A stretch of 64,000 nucleotides of DNA from Photorhabdus luminescens subsp. luminescens (lineage in GTDB: Bacteria; Pseudomonadota; Gammaproteobacteria; Enterobacterales; Enterobacteriaceae). The stretch is from the NCBI RefSeq assembly GCF_001083805.1, contig NZ_JXSK01000002.1, positions 434,001-498,000 of the forward strand, written 5' to 3'. Positions 21,699 to 34,222 of the stretch are shown here, piece by piece (within the stretch, counting starts at the first letter, position 1; each line of letters opens with the position of its first letter). Position numbers and translations under genes: made by a program. The notes beneath the pieces were generated by a model. The model was not told the DNA's origin. It searched no databases and saw nothing but the letters and a program-made list of their open reading frames with translations.

Positions 21699-23546
21699 TT
21701 AAATTGATAGCTTCTTAATACGCTTACCGCCGTATAGCAGGTTGACGATTGCTCGAGTACCTACAATAGCGGTGAACATAGAAGTCGCGACACCAATTGA
21801 CGTTGTTATCGCAAAGCCTTTAATTGACCCGGTACCAACAGCATAAAGAATGACCGCAGTAATCAACGTGGTCAGGTTAGCGTCAATAATACTGGAGAAA
21901 GCCCCTTTATAACCTTCATGGATCGCTTGTTGTACTGTCCGGCCATTACGGAATTCTTCTTTGATGCGTTCGTTAATCAGTACGTTAGCATCAACCGCCA
22001 CCGCAAGCGTTAGCACAATACCCGCGATCCCCGGCATGGTTAACGTCGCCCCTGGTAACAGAGACATGATACCGACAATCAACACCAAGTTAGCCAACAA
22101 AGCACTGCTCGCAATCACACCGAATTTGCGATAGTAAACCACCATAAACAGAATTGAGGCAATTAAGCCCCACAGACAAGCTTCTAAACCTTGTTCAATG
22201 TTTTGCAGACCAAGAGTTGGCCCAATGGTGCGTTCTTCCACAATCTGAATCGGCGCAATCAGAGCGCCCGCACGCAACAGTAAGGATAACTGACGCGCTT
22301 CGGTTGCATTGGAAAGGCCTGTGATACGGAAATTGTTCCCCAAGCGAGTCTGAATATTAGCAACGTTAATCACTTCTTCATGCTTAACTAACACCGCCCG
22401 ACCATTAGCATCTTTCTTACCGCTGTCTTTATATTCCACAAACAGTGTTGCCATTGGCTTACCAACATTGTCTTTGGTGAAATTAGACATTGCTGTGCCA
22501 CCGGCACTGTCCAGTGAAATACTCACCTGTGGATTACCGTATTCATCGGCATCCGAGATTGAATCTGTAATGTGATCACCGGTCAAAATAACACGCTTAT
22601 ATAGCACAACCGGATTACCATCACGGGTGTCTTTCACCTCAGAATCACCTGGTACACGGCCTGATGCAGCCGCGGTAGAGTCAATACTGGTATTAACCAG
22701 ACGAAACTCCAGCGTTGCTGTCGCGCCAAGAATCTCTTTTGCACGAGCAGTATCCTGAATACCCGGTAATTCAACCACAATACGGTCAGCGCCCTGACGC
22801 TGAACCAATGGTTCAGCCACCCCCAATTGATTAACACGATTACGCAGAATGGTAATGTTCTGCTGCACCGCATAAGAACGGGCTTCGCGCTGACGCTCAT
22901 CGCTCATCACCGCTTTCAGGGTATTATTGGCTCCAATACTGAAAACTAAATCACGGTGACGACCAGTAAGATAGTTTTCTGCCTCATCACGCGCTTTTTC
23001 ATCGCGGAAGCGGATTTCTACACCGTAATTATCAATTTTACGAACAGTAGAATAAGGAATACCTTTTTCGCGCAAACCAGTGCGCAGGCCATCAATATTC
23101 TGCTCTTGCAGTTTGCCTAATGCGGTTTCCATATCCACTTCCATCAGGAAGTGCACTCCACCTCGCAAATCAAGGCCCAGCTTCATTGGCTCAGCGCCAA
23201 CCTTACTTAACCAGGTTGGTGTCGCTGGCGCCAGGTTCAATGCCACCACGTACTGATCGCCTAATGTGGACATCAATACTTCACGGGCACGAAGTTGAAT
23301 ATCGGAATTATTGAAACGAGCAAGAATCGCACCATTTTCCAGCGCAATAGATTTACTCGCGATTTGATTTTTTTCTAAAACATTATGGACTTGGGCCAGC
23401 GTTTGCTCACTGGCGGCAATGCCTCGCGCGCCAGTGATTTGTACAGCCGGATCCTCACCATAAAGGTTGGGAAGCGCATAAAGCAAACCGATGAGGATCG
23501 CAGCGATCAGCATCAGATACTTCCACAAAGGATAACGGTTTAGCAC
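21699..23546 (-). CDS. secD: Protein translocase subunit SecD
   Basis: 615 residues as in E. coli. One N-terminal helix, a large periplasmic region (P1, about 30-440), then five helices. Signatures [12 protein letters not shown] and [16 protein letters not shown] are clear. Operon yajC-secD-secF on the minus strand. Confidence 0.97.
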   Translation of the reverse strand: MLNRYPLWKYLMLIAAILIGLLYALPNLYGEDPAVQITGARGIAASEQTLAQVHNVLEKNQIASKSIALENGAILARFNNSDIQLRAREVLMSTLGDQYVVALNLAPATPTWLSKVGAEPMKLGLDLRGGVHFLMEVDMETALGKLQEQNIDGLRTGLREKGIPYSTVRKIDNYGVEIRFRDEKARDEAENYLTGRHRDLVFSIGANNTLKAVMSDERQREARSYAVQQNITILRNRVNQLGVAEPLVQRQGADRIVVELPGIQDTARAKEILGATATLEFRLVNTSIDSTAAASGRVPGDSEVKDTRDGNPVVLYKRVILTGDHITDSISDADEYGNPQVSISLDSAGGTAMSNFTKDNVGKPMATLFVEYKDSGKKDANGRAVLVKHEEVINVANIQTRLGNNFRITGLSNATEARQLSLLLRAGALIAPIQIVEERTIGPTLGLQNIEQGLEACLWGLIASILFMVVYYRKFGVIASSALLANLVLIVGIMSLLPGATLTMPGIAGIVLTLAVAVDANVLINERIKEEFRNGRTVQQAIHEGYKGAFSSIIDANLTTLITAVILYAVGTGSIKGFAITTSIGVATSMFTAIVGTRAIVNLLYGGKRIKKLSI

Positions 23547-23573
23547 GGCAGTTCCCTTCGGGAAAATCAGAAA

Positions 23574-23903
23574 TTATAAAGCTTTCATTGTACCTTTCGG
23601 TAAAACGGCAGCGACGAAATCACGTTTAATGGTCACTTCAGTAGTATCATTCAGTGCTACAACGATATAACCCGTGTCAGAAACTTTAGTGACACGACCA
23701 ATCAAACCGCCATTGGTCATCACCTCATCACCTTTGGAAATAGAATCCATCAGCTTTCTGTGTTCCTTGGTACGTTTCTGTTGTGGACGCAGGATCATGA
23801 AGTAGAAGATCAGGCCGAAAACAACCAGCATGATGATCAAAGAATACGGGCTTCCCTGAGCCGGTGCGCCAGCAGATGCTGCTGCTTCAGAAATAATACT
23901 CAT
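23574..23903 (-). CDS. yajC: SecDF-associated membrane protein YajC
   Basis: 109 residues, one membrane helix (LIIMLVVFGLIFYFMILRP) and a cytoplasmic tail; accessory part of the SecDF-YidC complex. Start set at MSIISEAAASAGAP; the 13-residue extension upstream is not conserved. Confidence 0.96.
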   Translation of the reverse strand: MSIISEAAASAGAPAQGSPYSLIIMLVVFGLIFYFMILRPQQKRTKEHRKLMDSISKGDEVMTNGGLIGRVTKVSDTGYIVVALNDTTEVTIKRDFVAAVLPKGTMKAL

Positions 23904-23995
23904 TAAACTTCCCTCATTGTTATCAAATTCAATAGTAATCAAAAAACCAGCCGCAATATGCTATACACACTGAAACCAGTCAATCACTACTTAAG

Positions 23996-25120
<1,125 letters not shown>

Positions 25121-25270
25121 TTAACCTCCAAGCATCAGATAAACAGTCCGATGCTGTTATTTGAAACCAGACAAAATTAAAATTTACCGTTGAGCTGAGA
25201 TATTCACATAACCCTATTTTCAACAACTTCAACAATATATTCCAGTCAATGCCATAATCATTACATTGAA

Positions 25271-26338
25271 TTAAGAAATCTTTTCCTTGCAAGCCAAAGA
25301 ATTACGACGAATAAACATAGCATCGCCGTAACTAAAGAAACGGTATTTTTCTGCAACCGCCTCTTTATAAGCATTCATCGTATTTTTATAACCCGCAAAA
25401 GCAGAAACCAACATAATAAGTGTCGATTCTGGTAAATGGAAATTAGTAATCAACGCGTCTACAACCTGATATTCAAAACCCGGATAGATAAAAATTTGCG
25501 TGTCATTAAAAAACGGCGCAATTAACCCATCCTGACAGGCTTTCGCGGCACTTTCCAGCGATCGCACTGAGGTTGTGCCAACGGCAACAACGTTGTTACC
25601 TCGCGCCTTACATGCCAACACTGCATCAACCACATCCTGTGGCACCTCTGCATATTCGGCATGCATGATATGGTCTTCAATGGTCTCCACCCGCACAGGT
25701 TGGAAAGTACCGGCGCCAACATGCAATGTCACAAAAACCATTTCCACGCCTTTCTTACGCAGCGCTTCCAACAATGGTTCATCAAAATGAAGACCAGCGG
25801 TTGGCGCAGCTACCGCCCCAGGTCGTTCACTGTATACAGTTTGATACAACTCACGGTCTGCCTCTTCATCAGGACGATTAATATAAGGCGGCAAAGGCAT
25901 ATGACCTATGTCATCCAAAATGGACAGCACATCGCGTTTATCATCAAAACGTATTTCGAACAGACTATCATGACGGGCCAACATGGTTGCTTTAAGACTT
26001 TCATTGTCGCCCAACAATAACTCAGTTCCCTCTTTTGGCGCCTTGGAAGCACGCACATGTGCAAGTACCCGTTTATCATCCAACACCCGTTCAACCAGCA
26101 CTTCCAGCTTACCGCCTGTAGCTTTTCGACCGAAAATACGCGCAGGTATGACACGAGTATTATTGAAAACCAGTAAATCTCCGGCATTCAGCTTATCGAG
26201 AACATCCGTAAAAATACCATGCGTTAATGCCCCCGTTTCACCATCAAGCGAGAGCAAACGGCAGCCACTGCGTTGTGGTTGAGGGTAATGAGCAATCATT
26301 TCGTCAGGAAGTTCAAAAGTAAAATCGGAGACACGCAT
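25271..26338 (-). CDS. queA: S-adenosylmethionine:tRNA ribosyltransferase-isomerase
   Basis: 355 residues (E. coli 356). Adds the epoxycyclopentane group from SAM to preQ1-tRNA to make epoxyqueuosine. Signatures [16 protein letters not shown] at the start, AAPTAGLHF in the middle and [18 protein letters not shown] near the end. 150 bases separate it from tgt; I see no riboswitch there. Divergent from acpH. Confidence 0.97.
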   Translation of the reverse strand: MRVSDFTFELPDEMIAHYPQPQRSGCRLLSLDGETGALTHGIFTDVLDKLNAGDLLVFNNTRVIPARIFGRKATGGKLEVLVERVLDDKRVLAHVRASKAPKEGTELLLGDNESLKATMLARHDSLFEIRFDDKRDVLSILDDIGHMPLPPYINRPDEEADRELYQTVYSERPGAVAAPTAGLHFDEPLLEALRKKGVEMVFVTLHVGAGTFQPVRVETIEDHIMHAEYAEVPQDVVDAVLACKARGNNVVAVGTTSVRSLESAAKACQDGLIAPFFNDTQIFIYPGFEYQVVDALITNFHLPESTLIMLVSAFAGYKNTMNAYKEAVAEKYRFFSYGDAMFIRRNSLACKEKIS

Positions 26339-26442
26339 TATATTTAATCATTCAGAAAAACAGGCGGACTAGTCTAGTGCCGCAACCCTAAGGGTGCAAC
26401 AAATAAGCACATAACTTCGCGGATTTATATTATAATCACCAA

Positions 26443-27039
26443 ATGAATTTTCTCGCTCACCTTCATTTAGCTACTCTGGCTGACAGTTCCCTGCTAGGAA
26501 ATCTGATGGCGGATTTTGTACGCGGTAATCCAGAGGGGCAATACAGCGCTGATGTGGTTGCAGGTATTCGCATGCATCGGCGGGTTGACGTATTAACAGA
26601 TACCCATCCATTGGTTATTCAAGCCCGTCACTTGTTCAGTAATCCATATCGACGGGTTGCGCCGATCACTTTAGATATTATCTGGGATCACTTCCTCTCT
26701 TTGTATTGGGATAAATTAGTTCCCACTTACTCATTACCGGCATTTATTCTCCATGCTCGCAACCAAATTGAACCTCATCTTTATTACACTCCCGAAAAAT
26801 TTCAGGAACTGAATGAATTTTTATGGCCGCAAAACTGGCTTATCCGCTATGCAGATCTTGCATTTATCGCAGATGTATTAACAGGCATGGCTCGAAGACA
26901 TCCCAGATTATCAGCTTTATCTGGATCATTTCAGGATATAGAGCAACATTATGCTGATTTTGAAGCACTATTCTGGCAATTTTATCCCTATATGATGGAA
27001 AAAGCAGAAAATAAGGATTTTTACTGCTTATCCCAATAG
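26443..27039 (+). CDS. acpH: Acyl-carrier-protein phosphodiesterase
   Basis: 198 residues (E. coli 193). Hydrolyses the 4'-phosphopantetheine arm from ACP. Start [11 protein letters not shown] with conserved His residues, then [12 protein letters not shown] and the metal-binding [10 protein letters not shown]. Adjacent and divergent to queA as in E. coli. Confidence 0.94.
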   Translation: MNFLAHLHLATLADSSLLGNLMADFVRGNPEGQYSADVVAGIRMHRRVDVLTDTHPLVIQARHLFSNPYRRVAPITLDIIWDHFLSLYWDKLVPTYSLPAFILHARNQIEPHLYYTPEKFQELNEFLWPQNWLIRYADLAFIADVLTGMARRHPRLSALSGSFQDIEQHYADFEALFWQFYPYMMEKAENKDFYCLSQ

Positions 27040-27064
27040 GTATTTGCATTCAAAATATCGCCTT

Positions 27065-27085
27065 TGTTTAAGCCCAGCTTAAACA
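27065..27085 (+). terminator. Palindrome after acpH
   Basis: Perfect 9-bp inverted repeat TGTTTAAGC / GCTTAAACA with a 3-base loop, 25 bases after acpH. Its T tract is poor, so terminator function is probable rather than certain. The rest of the 309-base gap to the peroxiredoxin gene is AT-rich and holds that gene's promoter; nothing else was recognised. Confidence 0.5.
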
Positions 27086-27348
27086 TGATTTATCTAAAGT
27101 CAGTAGAACTCACTATTTTCTACTCAATGAAACTCGTGTCAAACTAAGTAACTATGTTCCAAAGTTTACGAAGCAAACAACCTCATCCAAGCAACACAGA
27201 GAGCCATTACAGTAAAGAAAATAAAAATAAGGTATTGATAGGTAAAATCTATTGCAAAGATTAGTATTTTATCCTTTATTGGTGTACGCTAATTCCTTAT
27301 TCTATATCCAATTTTTACATAAACCCCGTAAAACTACAGGAGTAACTC

Positions 27349-27951
27349 ATGGTTCTGGTAACTCGTCAAGCCCCTGACTTTACAGCAGCAGCAGTCCTCG
27401 GCAACGGCGAAATAGTTGGGAATTTCAACCTGAAAAAACACCTAAATGGTAAATCTGCGGTTATCTTTTTCTGGCCAATGGACTTTACTTTCGTATGCCC
27501 TTCTGAGCTGATCGCATTTGATCACCGCTACGAAGAGTTCAAAAAACGCGGTGTTGAAGTTATAGGTGTTTCTTTTGATTCTGAATTCGTCCACAACGCA
27601 TGGCGTAAAACTCCTATCGATCAAGGTGGTATTGGCGAAGTTAAATATGCAATGGTTGCCGATACCAAACGCGAGATTCAAAAAGCGTACGGCATTGAGC
27701 ATCCAGATGCAGGCGTCGCTCTGCGTGGTTCTTTCCTGATCGACAAAAACGGCGTAGTTCGTCATCAAGTCGTTAACGATCTGCCTCTGGGCCGTAACAT
27801 TGACGAAATGCTGCGGATGGTTGACGCACTGCAATTCCACGAAGAGCACGGCGATGTCTGTCCTGCACAGTGGGAAAAAGGTAAAGAAGGTATGAGCGCT
27901 TCTCCAGACGGCGTAGCTAAATACCTGTCGCAAAACGCGACTAAACTATAA
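27349..27951 (+). CDS. Typical 2-Cys peroxiredoxin (Prx1/AhpC family)
   Basis: 200 residues. Reduces hydrogen peroxide and alkyl hydroperoxides. Peroxidatic Cys50 in PMDFTFVCPSE and resolving Cys171 in HGDVCPAQW, the layout of typical 2-Cys enzymes working as obligate dimers. It is closer to the eukaryotic-like Prx1 branch than to E. coli AhpC. No ahpF neighbour, so the reductant is probably thioredoxin or an unlinked AhpF. Strong ribosome site (CAGGAG) and its own terminator, so monocistronic. Not at this site in E. coli. Confidence 0.95.
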   Translation: MVLVTRQAPDFTAAAVLGNGEIVGNFNLKKHLNGKSAVIFFWPMDFTFVCPSELIAFDHRYEEFKKRGVEVIGVSFDSEFVHNAWRKTPIDQGGIGEVKYAMVADTKREIQKAYGIEHPDAGVALRGSFLIDKNGVVRHQVVNDLPLGRNIDEMLRMVDALQFHEEHGDVCPAQWEKGKEGMSASPDGVAKYLSQNATKL

Positions 27952-27977
27952 CCTTAGATATTACTTACCATATTCAG

Positions 27978-28006
27978 ACCAGCCGGTTATTCCGGCTGGT
28001 TTTTTA
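27978..28006 (+). terminator. Rho-independent terminator of the peroxiredoxin gene
   Basis: 9-bp GC-rich stem ACCAGCCGG / CCGGCTGGT, 5-base loop, then six T residues. Confidence 0.95.
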
Positions 28007-28171
28007 TCGCTGAAATTCCTCGTTTTGCCACCTTGCGCACAAAAACTTCCTCTTATCGATAACTATCACCACTTACAATTAAATTTACAATTGTTTAACA
28101 TTAAAATCAGTGCAAATAAAACAAGTCATTAGCTGACAAAATAACCTCGCCAAAAGACAGGAGCTCACAAC

Positions 28172-29932
28172 ATGTTGAAAACATGGAAAACACCACTGGC
28201 AATCATATCCTTGCTCGTCTCGTCCCACCTTTATGCCGCTTCGCAACCGGCTGTTGAAGCTAAAAATGGCATGGTCGTTTCAGCACAACATCTTGCTTCA
28301 CAAGTTGGCGTCGATATTCTCAAAATGGGTGGAAACGCGGTTGATGCAGCCGTTGCCGTTGGCTATGCCCAAGCCGTTGTTAATCCATGTTGTGGAAACA
28401 TCGGCGGTGGTGGTTTTATGACAATTCATTTGGCTGATGGTACCAATACTTTTATTAACTTCCGCGAAACCGCGCCAAGTGCAGCAAGTGCCGATATGTA
28501 TCTGGATAAAGAAGGCAATGTCATTAAAGAAGCCAGTTTATATGGTTACCGCGCGGCCGGGGTGCCAGGAACCGTGATGGGGTTAGACAGCGCCCTAAAA
28601 AAATATGGCAAATTAAGCCGTGAACAAGTCATGGCGCCTGCGATTAAGCTGGCTCGAGAAGGCTTTATACTGACCCGTGCAGACACTGATATTCTGGATA
28701 CCTCAATCAAACGCTTCCGCAAAGATCCAGAAGCAGCCCGCATCTTCCTACGCAAAGATGGATCTCCTTATCAACCGGGTGACAGGCTGATACAAACCGA
28801 TCTGGCGAATACGCTGGAGTTAATTGCCAAAAAAGGACAAGAATCTTTCTATCACGGAAATATTCCTAAACTGGTCGCCGAAGCGGCTAAAAAATCCGGC
28901 GGCATTATTACCGAAGCTGATTTCGCCAACTATAAAATCTCAGAAACAACCCCCGTCACCTGTAATTATCGAGGTTATAAATTTATCTCATCACCGCCAC
29001 CGAGTTCAGGCGGAGTAACCATGTGTGAAATTCTTAATATTTTGGAAGGTTACAACCTCAAAGAAATGGGATTCAACTCGGCTGATTATATTCACACCCT
29101 GACAGAAGCCATGCGTCATGCTTACATGGATAGAAATACTTACCTCGGCGATCCAGAATTTGTTAAAAATCCCATCGATCGCTTACTGAGTAAGAGTTAT
29201 GCTGAATCTCTACGTAAAAAAATAGAGCCAGGTAAAGCTACATTATCAGAGAATGTTCAGCCAGGTATTGGCCCCCATGAAAAACCAGAAACCACGCACT
29301 ATTCCATTGTTGACAAAGAAGGTAATGCAGTTTCAACCACCTATACTATCAATGGACTTTTTGGTGCTGTCGTCATCGCTCCCGAGACAGGTTTCTTCCT
29401 CAATGATGAGATGGATGACTTCACCACTAAAATTGGTGAGAAGAATCTTTATGGTCTCATTCAAGGCGCGACTAACTCTATTGCCCCTGGTAAGCGCCCA
29501 CTATCCTCAATGAGCCCGACACTTGTCACAAAAGACAACAAGATATTCCTTGTTCTGGGCTCACCCGGCGGCTCCCGTATTATCTCTATTACCCTGCAAA
29601 CTGCCTTAAACATCATTGAACACGGAATGCCTCCTCAAGAAGCGGTTAATAGCCCCCGCATTCATCATCAATGGTTACCCGATGAAGTTTATTATGAGCA
29701 ACGTGGTATTTCTAAAGACTCGCTGAATTTGCTAGAAAAAATGGGATACAAGATGGTGGAACAGATACCGTGGGGCGCTGCTGAAGTGATTATGGTTGGT
29801 TTACCTAAAGCCGCTGGCGCTTCAGCTAATTCTTCAGGCAATGATGCAGCCGTATCTGGTAAAGTTCGTGAAAACCATTTTTATGGCGCCAATGATGTCC
29901 GACGTCCGGCCGGCGCGGCTATTGGTTACTAA
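28172..29932 (+). CDS. ggt: Gamma-glutamyltranspeptidase
   Basis: 586 residues, periplasmic. Cleaves the gamma-glutamyl bond of glutathione and related compounds. Signal peptide MLKTWKTPLAIISLLVSSHL with cleavage after YAA. Autoprocessing site at Thr374 (TTHYSIVDKEGNA begins the small subunit), and the substrate loop PLSSMSPT and oxyanion GSPGGSRI are conserved. Spaced about 220 bases from the upstream terminator, with its own CAGGAG ribosome site. A long Ala/Gly/Ser-rich stretch (PKAAGASANSSGNDAAVSG) near the C-terminus is a typical variable loop. Confidence 0.97.
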   Translation: MLKTWKTPLAIISLLVSSHLYAASQPAVEAKNGMVVSAQHLASQVGVDILKMGGNAVDAAVAVGYAQAVVNPCCGNIGGGGFMTIHLADGTNTFINFRETAPSAASADMYLDKEGNVIKEASLYGYRAAGVPGTVMGLDSALKKYGKLSREQVMAPAIKLAREGFILTRADTDILDTSIKRFRKDPEAARIFLRKDGSPYQPGDRLIQTDLANTLELIAKKGQESFYHGNIPKLVAEAAKKSGGIITEADFANYKISETTPVTCNYRGYKFISSPPPSSGGVTMCEILNILEGYNLKEMGFNSADYIHTLTEAMRHAYMDRNTYLGDPEFVKNPIDRLLSKSYAESLRKKIEPGKATLSENVQPGIGPHEKPETTHYSIVDKEGNAVSTTYTINGLFGAVVIAPETGFFLNDEMDDFTTKIGEKNLYGLIQGATNSIAPGKRPLSSMSPTLVTKDNKIFLVLGSPGGSRIISITLQTALNIIEHGMPPQEAVNSPRIHHQWLPDEVYYEQRGISKDSLNLLEKMGYKMVEQIPWGAAEVIMVGLPKAAGASANSSGNDAAVSGKVRENHFYGANDVRRPAGAAIGY

Positions 29933-29961
29933 ACCAATAACCAAAAAATAGCTAATCTGTA

Positions 29962-30088
29962 TATACCCTATGGATTTCAAGATGCATCGCGACGGCAAGG
30001 GAGCGAATCCCCGGGAGCATAGAAAACTATGTGACCGGGGTGAGTGAGTGCAGCCAACAAAGAAGCAACTTGAAAGATAACGGGTATA
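29962..30088. repeat. ERIC (enterobacterial repetitive intergenic consensus) element
   Basis: A 127-base element, exactly the standard ERIC length, bounded by TATACCC and CGGGTATA, with the internal landmarks GGATTTCAAG, GAATCCCCGGGAGCATA, GACCGGGGTGAGTG and ACTTGAAAGATAACGGG. It is a full-length imperfect palindrome. It lies between the convergent ggt and brnQ genes. ERIC elements are non-autonomous and restricted to enterobacteria and some relatives. Confidence 0.95.
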
Positions 30089-30097
30089 GGCAATATC

Positions 30098-30132
30098 GGG
30101 ATGGGATATCCTTTTCTCAGGAACCCCATCCC
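30098..30132. repeat. Small palindromic element / possible terminator of brnQ
   Basis: Imperfect inverted repeat GGGATGGGATATCC / GGAACCCCATCCC with an 8-base loop, immediately after the ERIC element. Its arms resemble those of the palindrome at 7577-7610 (GGGGTATTCC / GGAATACCCC). Confidence 0.55.
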
Positions 30133-30185
30133 ACGCTTTCCCTGAACATCTGACGATGGCAAACAGTCAGAGAAACATAACATTA

Positions 30186-31517
30186 TCACTGATGCATTTG
30201 AGTCTCGCGGGTACCAGAACGCCCTAAAACACGGTCATAAATACCAGCCACAACTAAAACCAACAAGGATGGCGCTAACCAAGCTAGTCCTTGATCCGCC
30301 AGCGGTAAACGTGTTGCCCAGTTTGGTAACAAATAAGCCAGTGCTTCAGACGACTTAATCGCATCCAAAATACCAAATATCAGACTAATTAACATTACCG
30401 GAGCCAAAATACGGGTGAAATTGTGCCACCAGCACAGTGTAAAACTCAACACAATCAGAACGATACAAGGTGGATAAATAGCTGTCAGTACCGGTATAGA
30501 AATCTTAATCAAATGACTCAAACCAAGGTTAGAAGTCAACATGGAGAATCCGCCAAGGATCAAAACCAGTGAACGATAAGACAGGGGCAAATAACGGCTG
30601 AAAAACTCAGCACATGCACAAGTTAATCCAACCGCAGTCACCATACAGGCGACAAAAATCAGCACAGCCAGGAAAATACTGCCAACACCACCAAAAGTAT
30701 GATGAACATAGGCATGCAAAATGACCGCGCCATTTTCTGCATGAGGCACTAACGCTCCACTGCCAGCGCCCAACTTAAACAGGGAAAGATAAACCAGTAT
30801 CAGACCAAAGCCGGCGATAAAACCTGCCCACATTGCATAACGCGTTAATAATGAAGATGAGGCAACGCCTCTTGAACGCGCAGCATTCACAATAACAATC
30901 CCAAACACCATCGCCCCCAGCGTATCCATCGTCAAATAACCATTGACGAAACCACTGGAGAATGGAATTTGCTGATAAACATCAATCGCGGGAATTGAAC
31001 TACCGGCTGGCCAAAGTAAAGCAGCAACACCAAGTATACCTAACGCCAACATCTTGATGGGTGCTAACACATGCCCGACAGTATCAAGCAAACGGCCAGG
31101 GTAAAGGGAAACAGCAATTACCAGAACAAAATAAATAAGACTGTAGATAAACAGGGGTAACTCACCAGCACTAGTAAGCGGGGCAATGCCGACTTCAAAA
31201 GAGACCGTTGCAGTCCGAGGGATAGCGAATAAAGGACCAACAGCCAAATAACAAACCGTCGCCAGCAGCAAACCAGCAACTCTACCAATAGGTGAACTCA
31301 GCTCTTCAATACCACCGCCAACTTTTGCCAATGCGATGATTGTAATGACGGGTAAGCCAACCGCTGTCGTTAGGAAGCCTAGAGCGGCTAACCAAACATA
31401 TTCACCTGATTGTAACCCCACCATCGGGGGAAAAATAATATTTCCCGCCCCCACAAACAGAGCAAAAGTCATAAACCCTAATGCCCAAATATCCTTAGAT
31501 GATAAACGATGTGTCAT
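30186..31517 (-). CDS. brnQ: Branched-chain amino acid:cation symporter BrnQ
   Basis: 443 residues (E. coli 439), 12 membrane helices, LIVCS family importer of leucine, isoleucine and valine coupled to a cation. N-terminal signature [17 protein letters not shown] and [11 protein letters not shown] are conserved. Neighbours phoR as in E. coli but has its own upstream region. Confidence 0.96.
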   Translation of the reverse strand: MTHRLSSKDIWALGFMTFALFVGAGNIIFPPMVGLQSGEYVWLAALGFLTTAVGLPVITIIALAKVGGGIEELSSPIGRVAGLLLATVCYLAVGPLFAIPRTATVSFEVGIAPLTSAGELPLFIYSLIYFVLVIAVSLYPGRLLDTVGHVLAPIKMLALGILGVAALLWPAGSSIPAIDVYQQIPFSSGFVNGYLTMDTLGAMVFGIVIVNAARSRGVASSSLLTRYAMWAGFIAGFGLILVYLSLFKLGAGSGALVPHAENGAVILHAYVHHTFGGVGSIFLAVLIFVACMVTAVGLTCACAEFFSRYLPLSYRSLVLILGGFSMLTSNLGLSHLIKISIPVLTAIYPPCIVLIVLSFTLCWWHNFTRILAPVMLISLIFGILDAIKSSEALAYLLPNWATRLPLADQGLAWLAPSLLVLVVAGIYDRVLGRSGTRETQMHQ

Positions 31518-31867
31518 AATGATTATTAATATTTTGTTACCATATTTATGGACTGAATAATATAAATACTGTCAATAGCTAAGCCCCTATTGACAATATT
31601 GAACCCTAATTTAACGATTTATTATCAAAATAATATTCACCAGGTATCTGTTGAAGACAGATTTATAGTGGTTATTATAGATAGAATCGCCAACAACTGC
31701 CCACAAGTAAAACTTTTATAGTGCCAGAAGGCAATAGATAAACCAGAATGCAGAAGTATATGCCGTACTCTTTTTCAAAACCAGTGATTGCTGTTAGCTA
31801 TCATTGAATAAACACTATATGATTTGCGTTTTTTTTAACCTGAAAAAATAATAATCAATTGCAAAGA
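31518..31867. promoter_or_regulatory. brnQ-phoR intergenic region with an inverted repeat
   Basis: 350 bases without a gene. At 31570-31595 there is a perfect 9-bp inverted repeat TGTCAATAG / CTATTGACA with an 8-base spacer, about 55 bases before the brnQ start. It could be an operator or an mRNA leader hairpin. The rest is AT-rich. Confidence 0.4.
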
Positions 31868-33205
31868 TTAATTATTACTGTTAATCAAACTATTCCTATC
31901 TCTCTTGCTGGTTATTTTGACAGGTACAATCAATCCTGTCGGTAGAGTAAAACTAAAGCGCGTCCCTTTCCCTATTTCGCTGGAAATTTCAAGATGAGAA
32001 TGGTGATGATGTAAGGCATGTTTAACAATCGCAAGACCGAGACCACTTCCTCCCGTTTGTCTGGAACGTGCTTTATCTACCCGATAAAAACGTTCGGTCA
32101 AACGAGGTAGATGTTCAGCACTGATACCTTGCCCATTATCTTTCACGGTAAATTCAGCACCGTGGGAATTCTTTTTCCAACTGACATCAATTTGAGTCCC
32201 TTTAGGGGTATGGTTAACCGCGTTATAAACCAAATTCGACATTGCACTGCGAAGCTGCTCTTCATTGCCGAACACTTTAAGTCCTTCACCAATATCAAAA
32301 TTAATCTTGTAACATTCATTACCCAGTGCCGTGGCTTCCTGACGCAGTACTTTAAGCATCAAAGGCACATCAACCACTTCATTCATATCAATCTGGGGAG
32401 CGACTTCAATTTTAGACAGTTGTAACAATTGCTTCACCAAACTGTCCAGCCTCCGGGTTTGCTCTTGCATCGTATTCAGCGCTTTCTTATTTAGCGGATT
32501 ATCCTCTGCCTGATCCTGCATCATTTCCAAATAACCCTGCAAGACGGTTAAAGGGGTACGCATTTCATGACTGACATTGGCAAAAAAGTCACGACGGGCA
32601 TTTTCCAGTGTTCGCTTCTGAGTCACATCTCTGGCAACCATTAAGAATTGACCCTCAGTATAAGGCATCACCCGAAACTCAACAGTGAAACCATTATTTA
32701 GCTCAATGGACAAAGGACGTGAAAAATCCCTGGAAAGGATATAGCGGCTAAAATCAGGGTAGCGGAGTAAATTAAAAATATGCTGACCATTGTCTTCAGG
32801 CCAACGAAAACCAAGTAAATGTTGCGCCAAACGGTTACACCAGAAAATATTACCTTCTGTTGTCATCATCACAATGGCATCGGGCAATGATTCCGCCCCA
32901 CTACGAAACCGTTTGATCAACATCGCCAACTCCCGACGCCGTTTTCGATTCCGTTGCTGCATCTGGTGAATACCATAGAAAATTGGCTCCCACCCTCCTC
33001 TCCCCGACGGCGGCAACATACTGCGATCCAGCCATAACCAATTGGACAGTTTCAGCAAGTTATAACCATGCCATATCAGCGCCAAAAACACCGAAACAAA
33101 TAAACACCAAGATAAATGACCAATAAATATCGACAAAATTAACGCAGGTAAACAAAAGAGAAACAGCTCTGAAACCAGTTTCTTCCAAGATAAACGTTCT
33201 AACAC
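31868..33205 (-). CDS. phoR: Phosphate regulon sensor kinase PhoR
   Basis: 445 residues (E. coli 431). Two N-terminal membrane helices, a PAS domain (about 95-200), then HisKA and HATPase domains. Phospho-acceptor His in [15 protein letters not shown] near 213, N box [12 protein letters not shown]1 VKDNGQGIS and G2 [10 protein letters not shown]. Inhibited by PstSCAB-PhoU when phosphate is plentiful. Encoded 23 bases after phoB. Confidence 0.97.
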   Translation of the reverse strand: MLERLSWKKLVSELFLFCLPALILSIFIGHLSWCLFVSVFLALIWHGYNLLKLSNWLWLDRSMLPPSGRGGWEPIFYGIHQMQQRNRKRRRELAMLIKRFRSGAESLPDAIVMMTTEGNIFWCNRLAQHLLGFRWPEDNGQHIFNLLRYPDFSRYILSRDFSRPLSIELNNGFTVEFRVMPYTEGQFLMVARDVTQKRTLENARRDFFANVSHEMRTPLTVLQGYLEMMQDQAEDNPLNKKALNTMQEQTRRLDSLVKQLLQLSKIEVAPQIDMNEVVDVPLMLKVLRQEATALGNECYKINFDIGEGLKVFGNEEQLRSAMSNLVYNAVNHTPKGTQIDVSWKKNSHGAEFTVKDNGQGISAEHLPRLTERFYRVDKARSRQTGGSGLGLAIVKHALHHHHSHLEISSEIGKGTRFSFTLPTGLIVPVKITSKRDRNSLINSNN

Positions 33206-33228
33206 ATTAGATTCTCCGGTGCGTGGAT

Positions 33229-33918
33229 TTAGTAACGAGTAGAAAAACGATAACCCGTACCACGAACGGTCTGCACCATTTTATCATGGCCGCCAATCTC
33301 TAATACTTTACGTAAACGGCGAATATGGACATCAACAGTTCTATCTTCAACATAAACATTTGCTCCCCAAACATAATTAAGCAACTGTTCACGGCTATAG
33401 ACCCGTTCAGGGTGAGTCATAAAGAAATGCAGTAATTTAAATTCCGTCGGCCCCATATCCAGCGCTTTATCCTGGCTGGTCACCCGATGGGACGTTGAAT
33501 CCAAAACCAAACCATTCATTTCGATAATATCTTCCATGACCATCGGTGAAATACGCCGTAATACCGCTTTAACTCTGGCAACCAACTCTTTAGGAGAGAA
33601 AGGCTTGGTGATATAGTCATCTGCCCCAACTTCGAGGCCACGCACCCGATCTTCCTCTTCACCACGGGCAGTTAACATCATCACCGGAATATCACGGATA
33701 TTATTATTCCGTTTCATCTGCTTAATTATCTGCAAACCAGAGCCGCCGGGGAGCATCCAATCCAATAACACCAAATCAGGATATGGCTCAGATAAACATG
33801 CCAACGCAGAATCGTAATCTTCTGCCTCTATCGGCTGATACCCGTTTTTTTCCAGAACAAAACAGACCATCTCACGAATCGGAGCTTCATCCTCAACTAC
33901 CAGAATGCGTCTTGCCAT
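33229..33918 (-). CDS. phoB: Phosphate regulon response regulator PhoB
   Basis: 229 residues as in E. coli. Receiver domain with acidic pocket EDE near the N-terminus and phospho-acceptor Asp in [10 protein letters not shown] (residue about 54), and an OmpR-type winged helix (ending [15 protein letters not shown]). Phosphorylated by PhoR, binds Pho boxes, including the one upstream of its own gene. Confidence 0.98.
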   Translation of the reverse strand: MARRILVVEDEAPIREMVCFVLEKNGYQPIEAEDYDSALACLSEPYPDLVLLDWMLPGGSGLQIIKQMKRNNNIRDIPVMMLTARGEEEDRVRGLEVGADDYITKPFSPKELVARVKAVLRRISPMVMEDIIEMNGLVLDSTSHRVTSQDKALDMGPTEFKLLHFFMTHPERVYSREQLLNYVWGANVYVEDRTVDVHIRRLRKVLEIGGHDKMVQTVRGTGYRFSTRY

Positions 33919-34009
33919 GATTAATCCCGTTAATATATTGAGTTGACATTCACTACGCCCTAAAGAACGAGGTTTTACGGCGCGCCTGATAACAGCCTAA
34001 TTTGAAAAA

Positions 34010-34041
34010 GCATTATGCGTCAGTTTTATGACAAATTTATG
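34010..34041 (-). promoter_or_regulatory. Pho box and -10 of the phoBR promoter
   Basis: On the minus strand, two 11-base direct repeats (CATAAATTTGT and CATAAAACTGA) span 34019-34041, followed by GCATAAT about where the -10 belongs. This matches the E. coli phoB promoter, in which PhoB bound to the Pho box replaces a -35. It implies autoregulation of phoBR under phosphate limitation. It lies in the 304-base phoB-sbcD divergent gap; no other site was recognised there. Confidence 0.88.
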
Positions 34042-34222
34042 AAATCCTGCCTTGGTTATCCTCTATCTGCAATCTATTTCGCAATAATTAATTTAACAAT
34101 TGTCATATTTCATAATGAATGCGAAGCCGCTCGGAGATATATTCACGAAATCGGATTTAAAAGCGACATTCAGAATACAGCGATTATAATCATGCTTCAC
34201 TTTAACCAATGACGGCGAAACT

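Noticed and set aside
25121-25270. preQ1 riboswitch between queA and tgt
   Set aside because: No preQ1 aptamer-like stem with an A-rich tail was seen; the gap is simply AT-rich.
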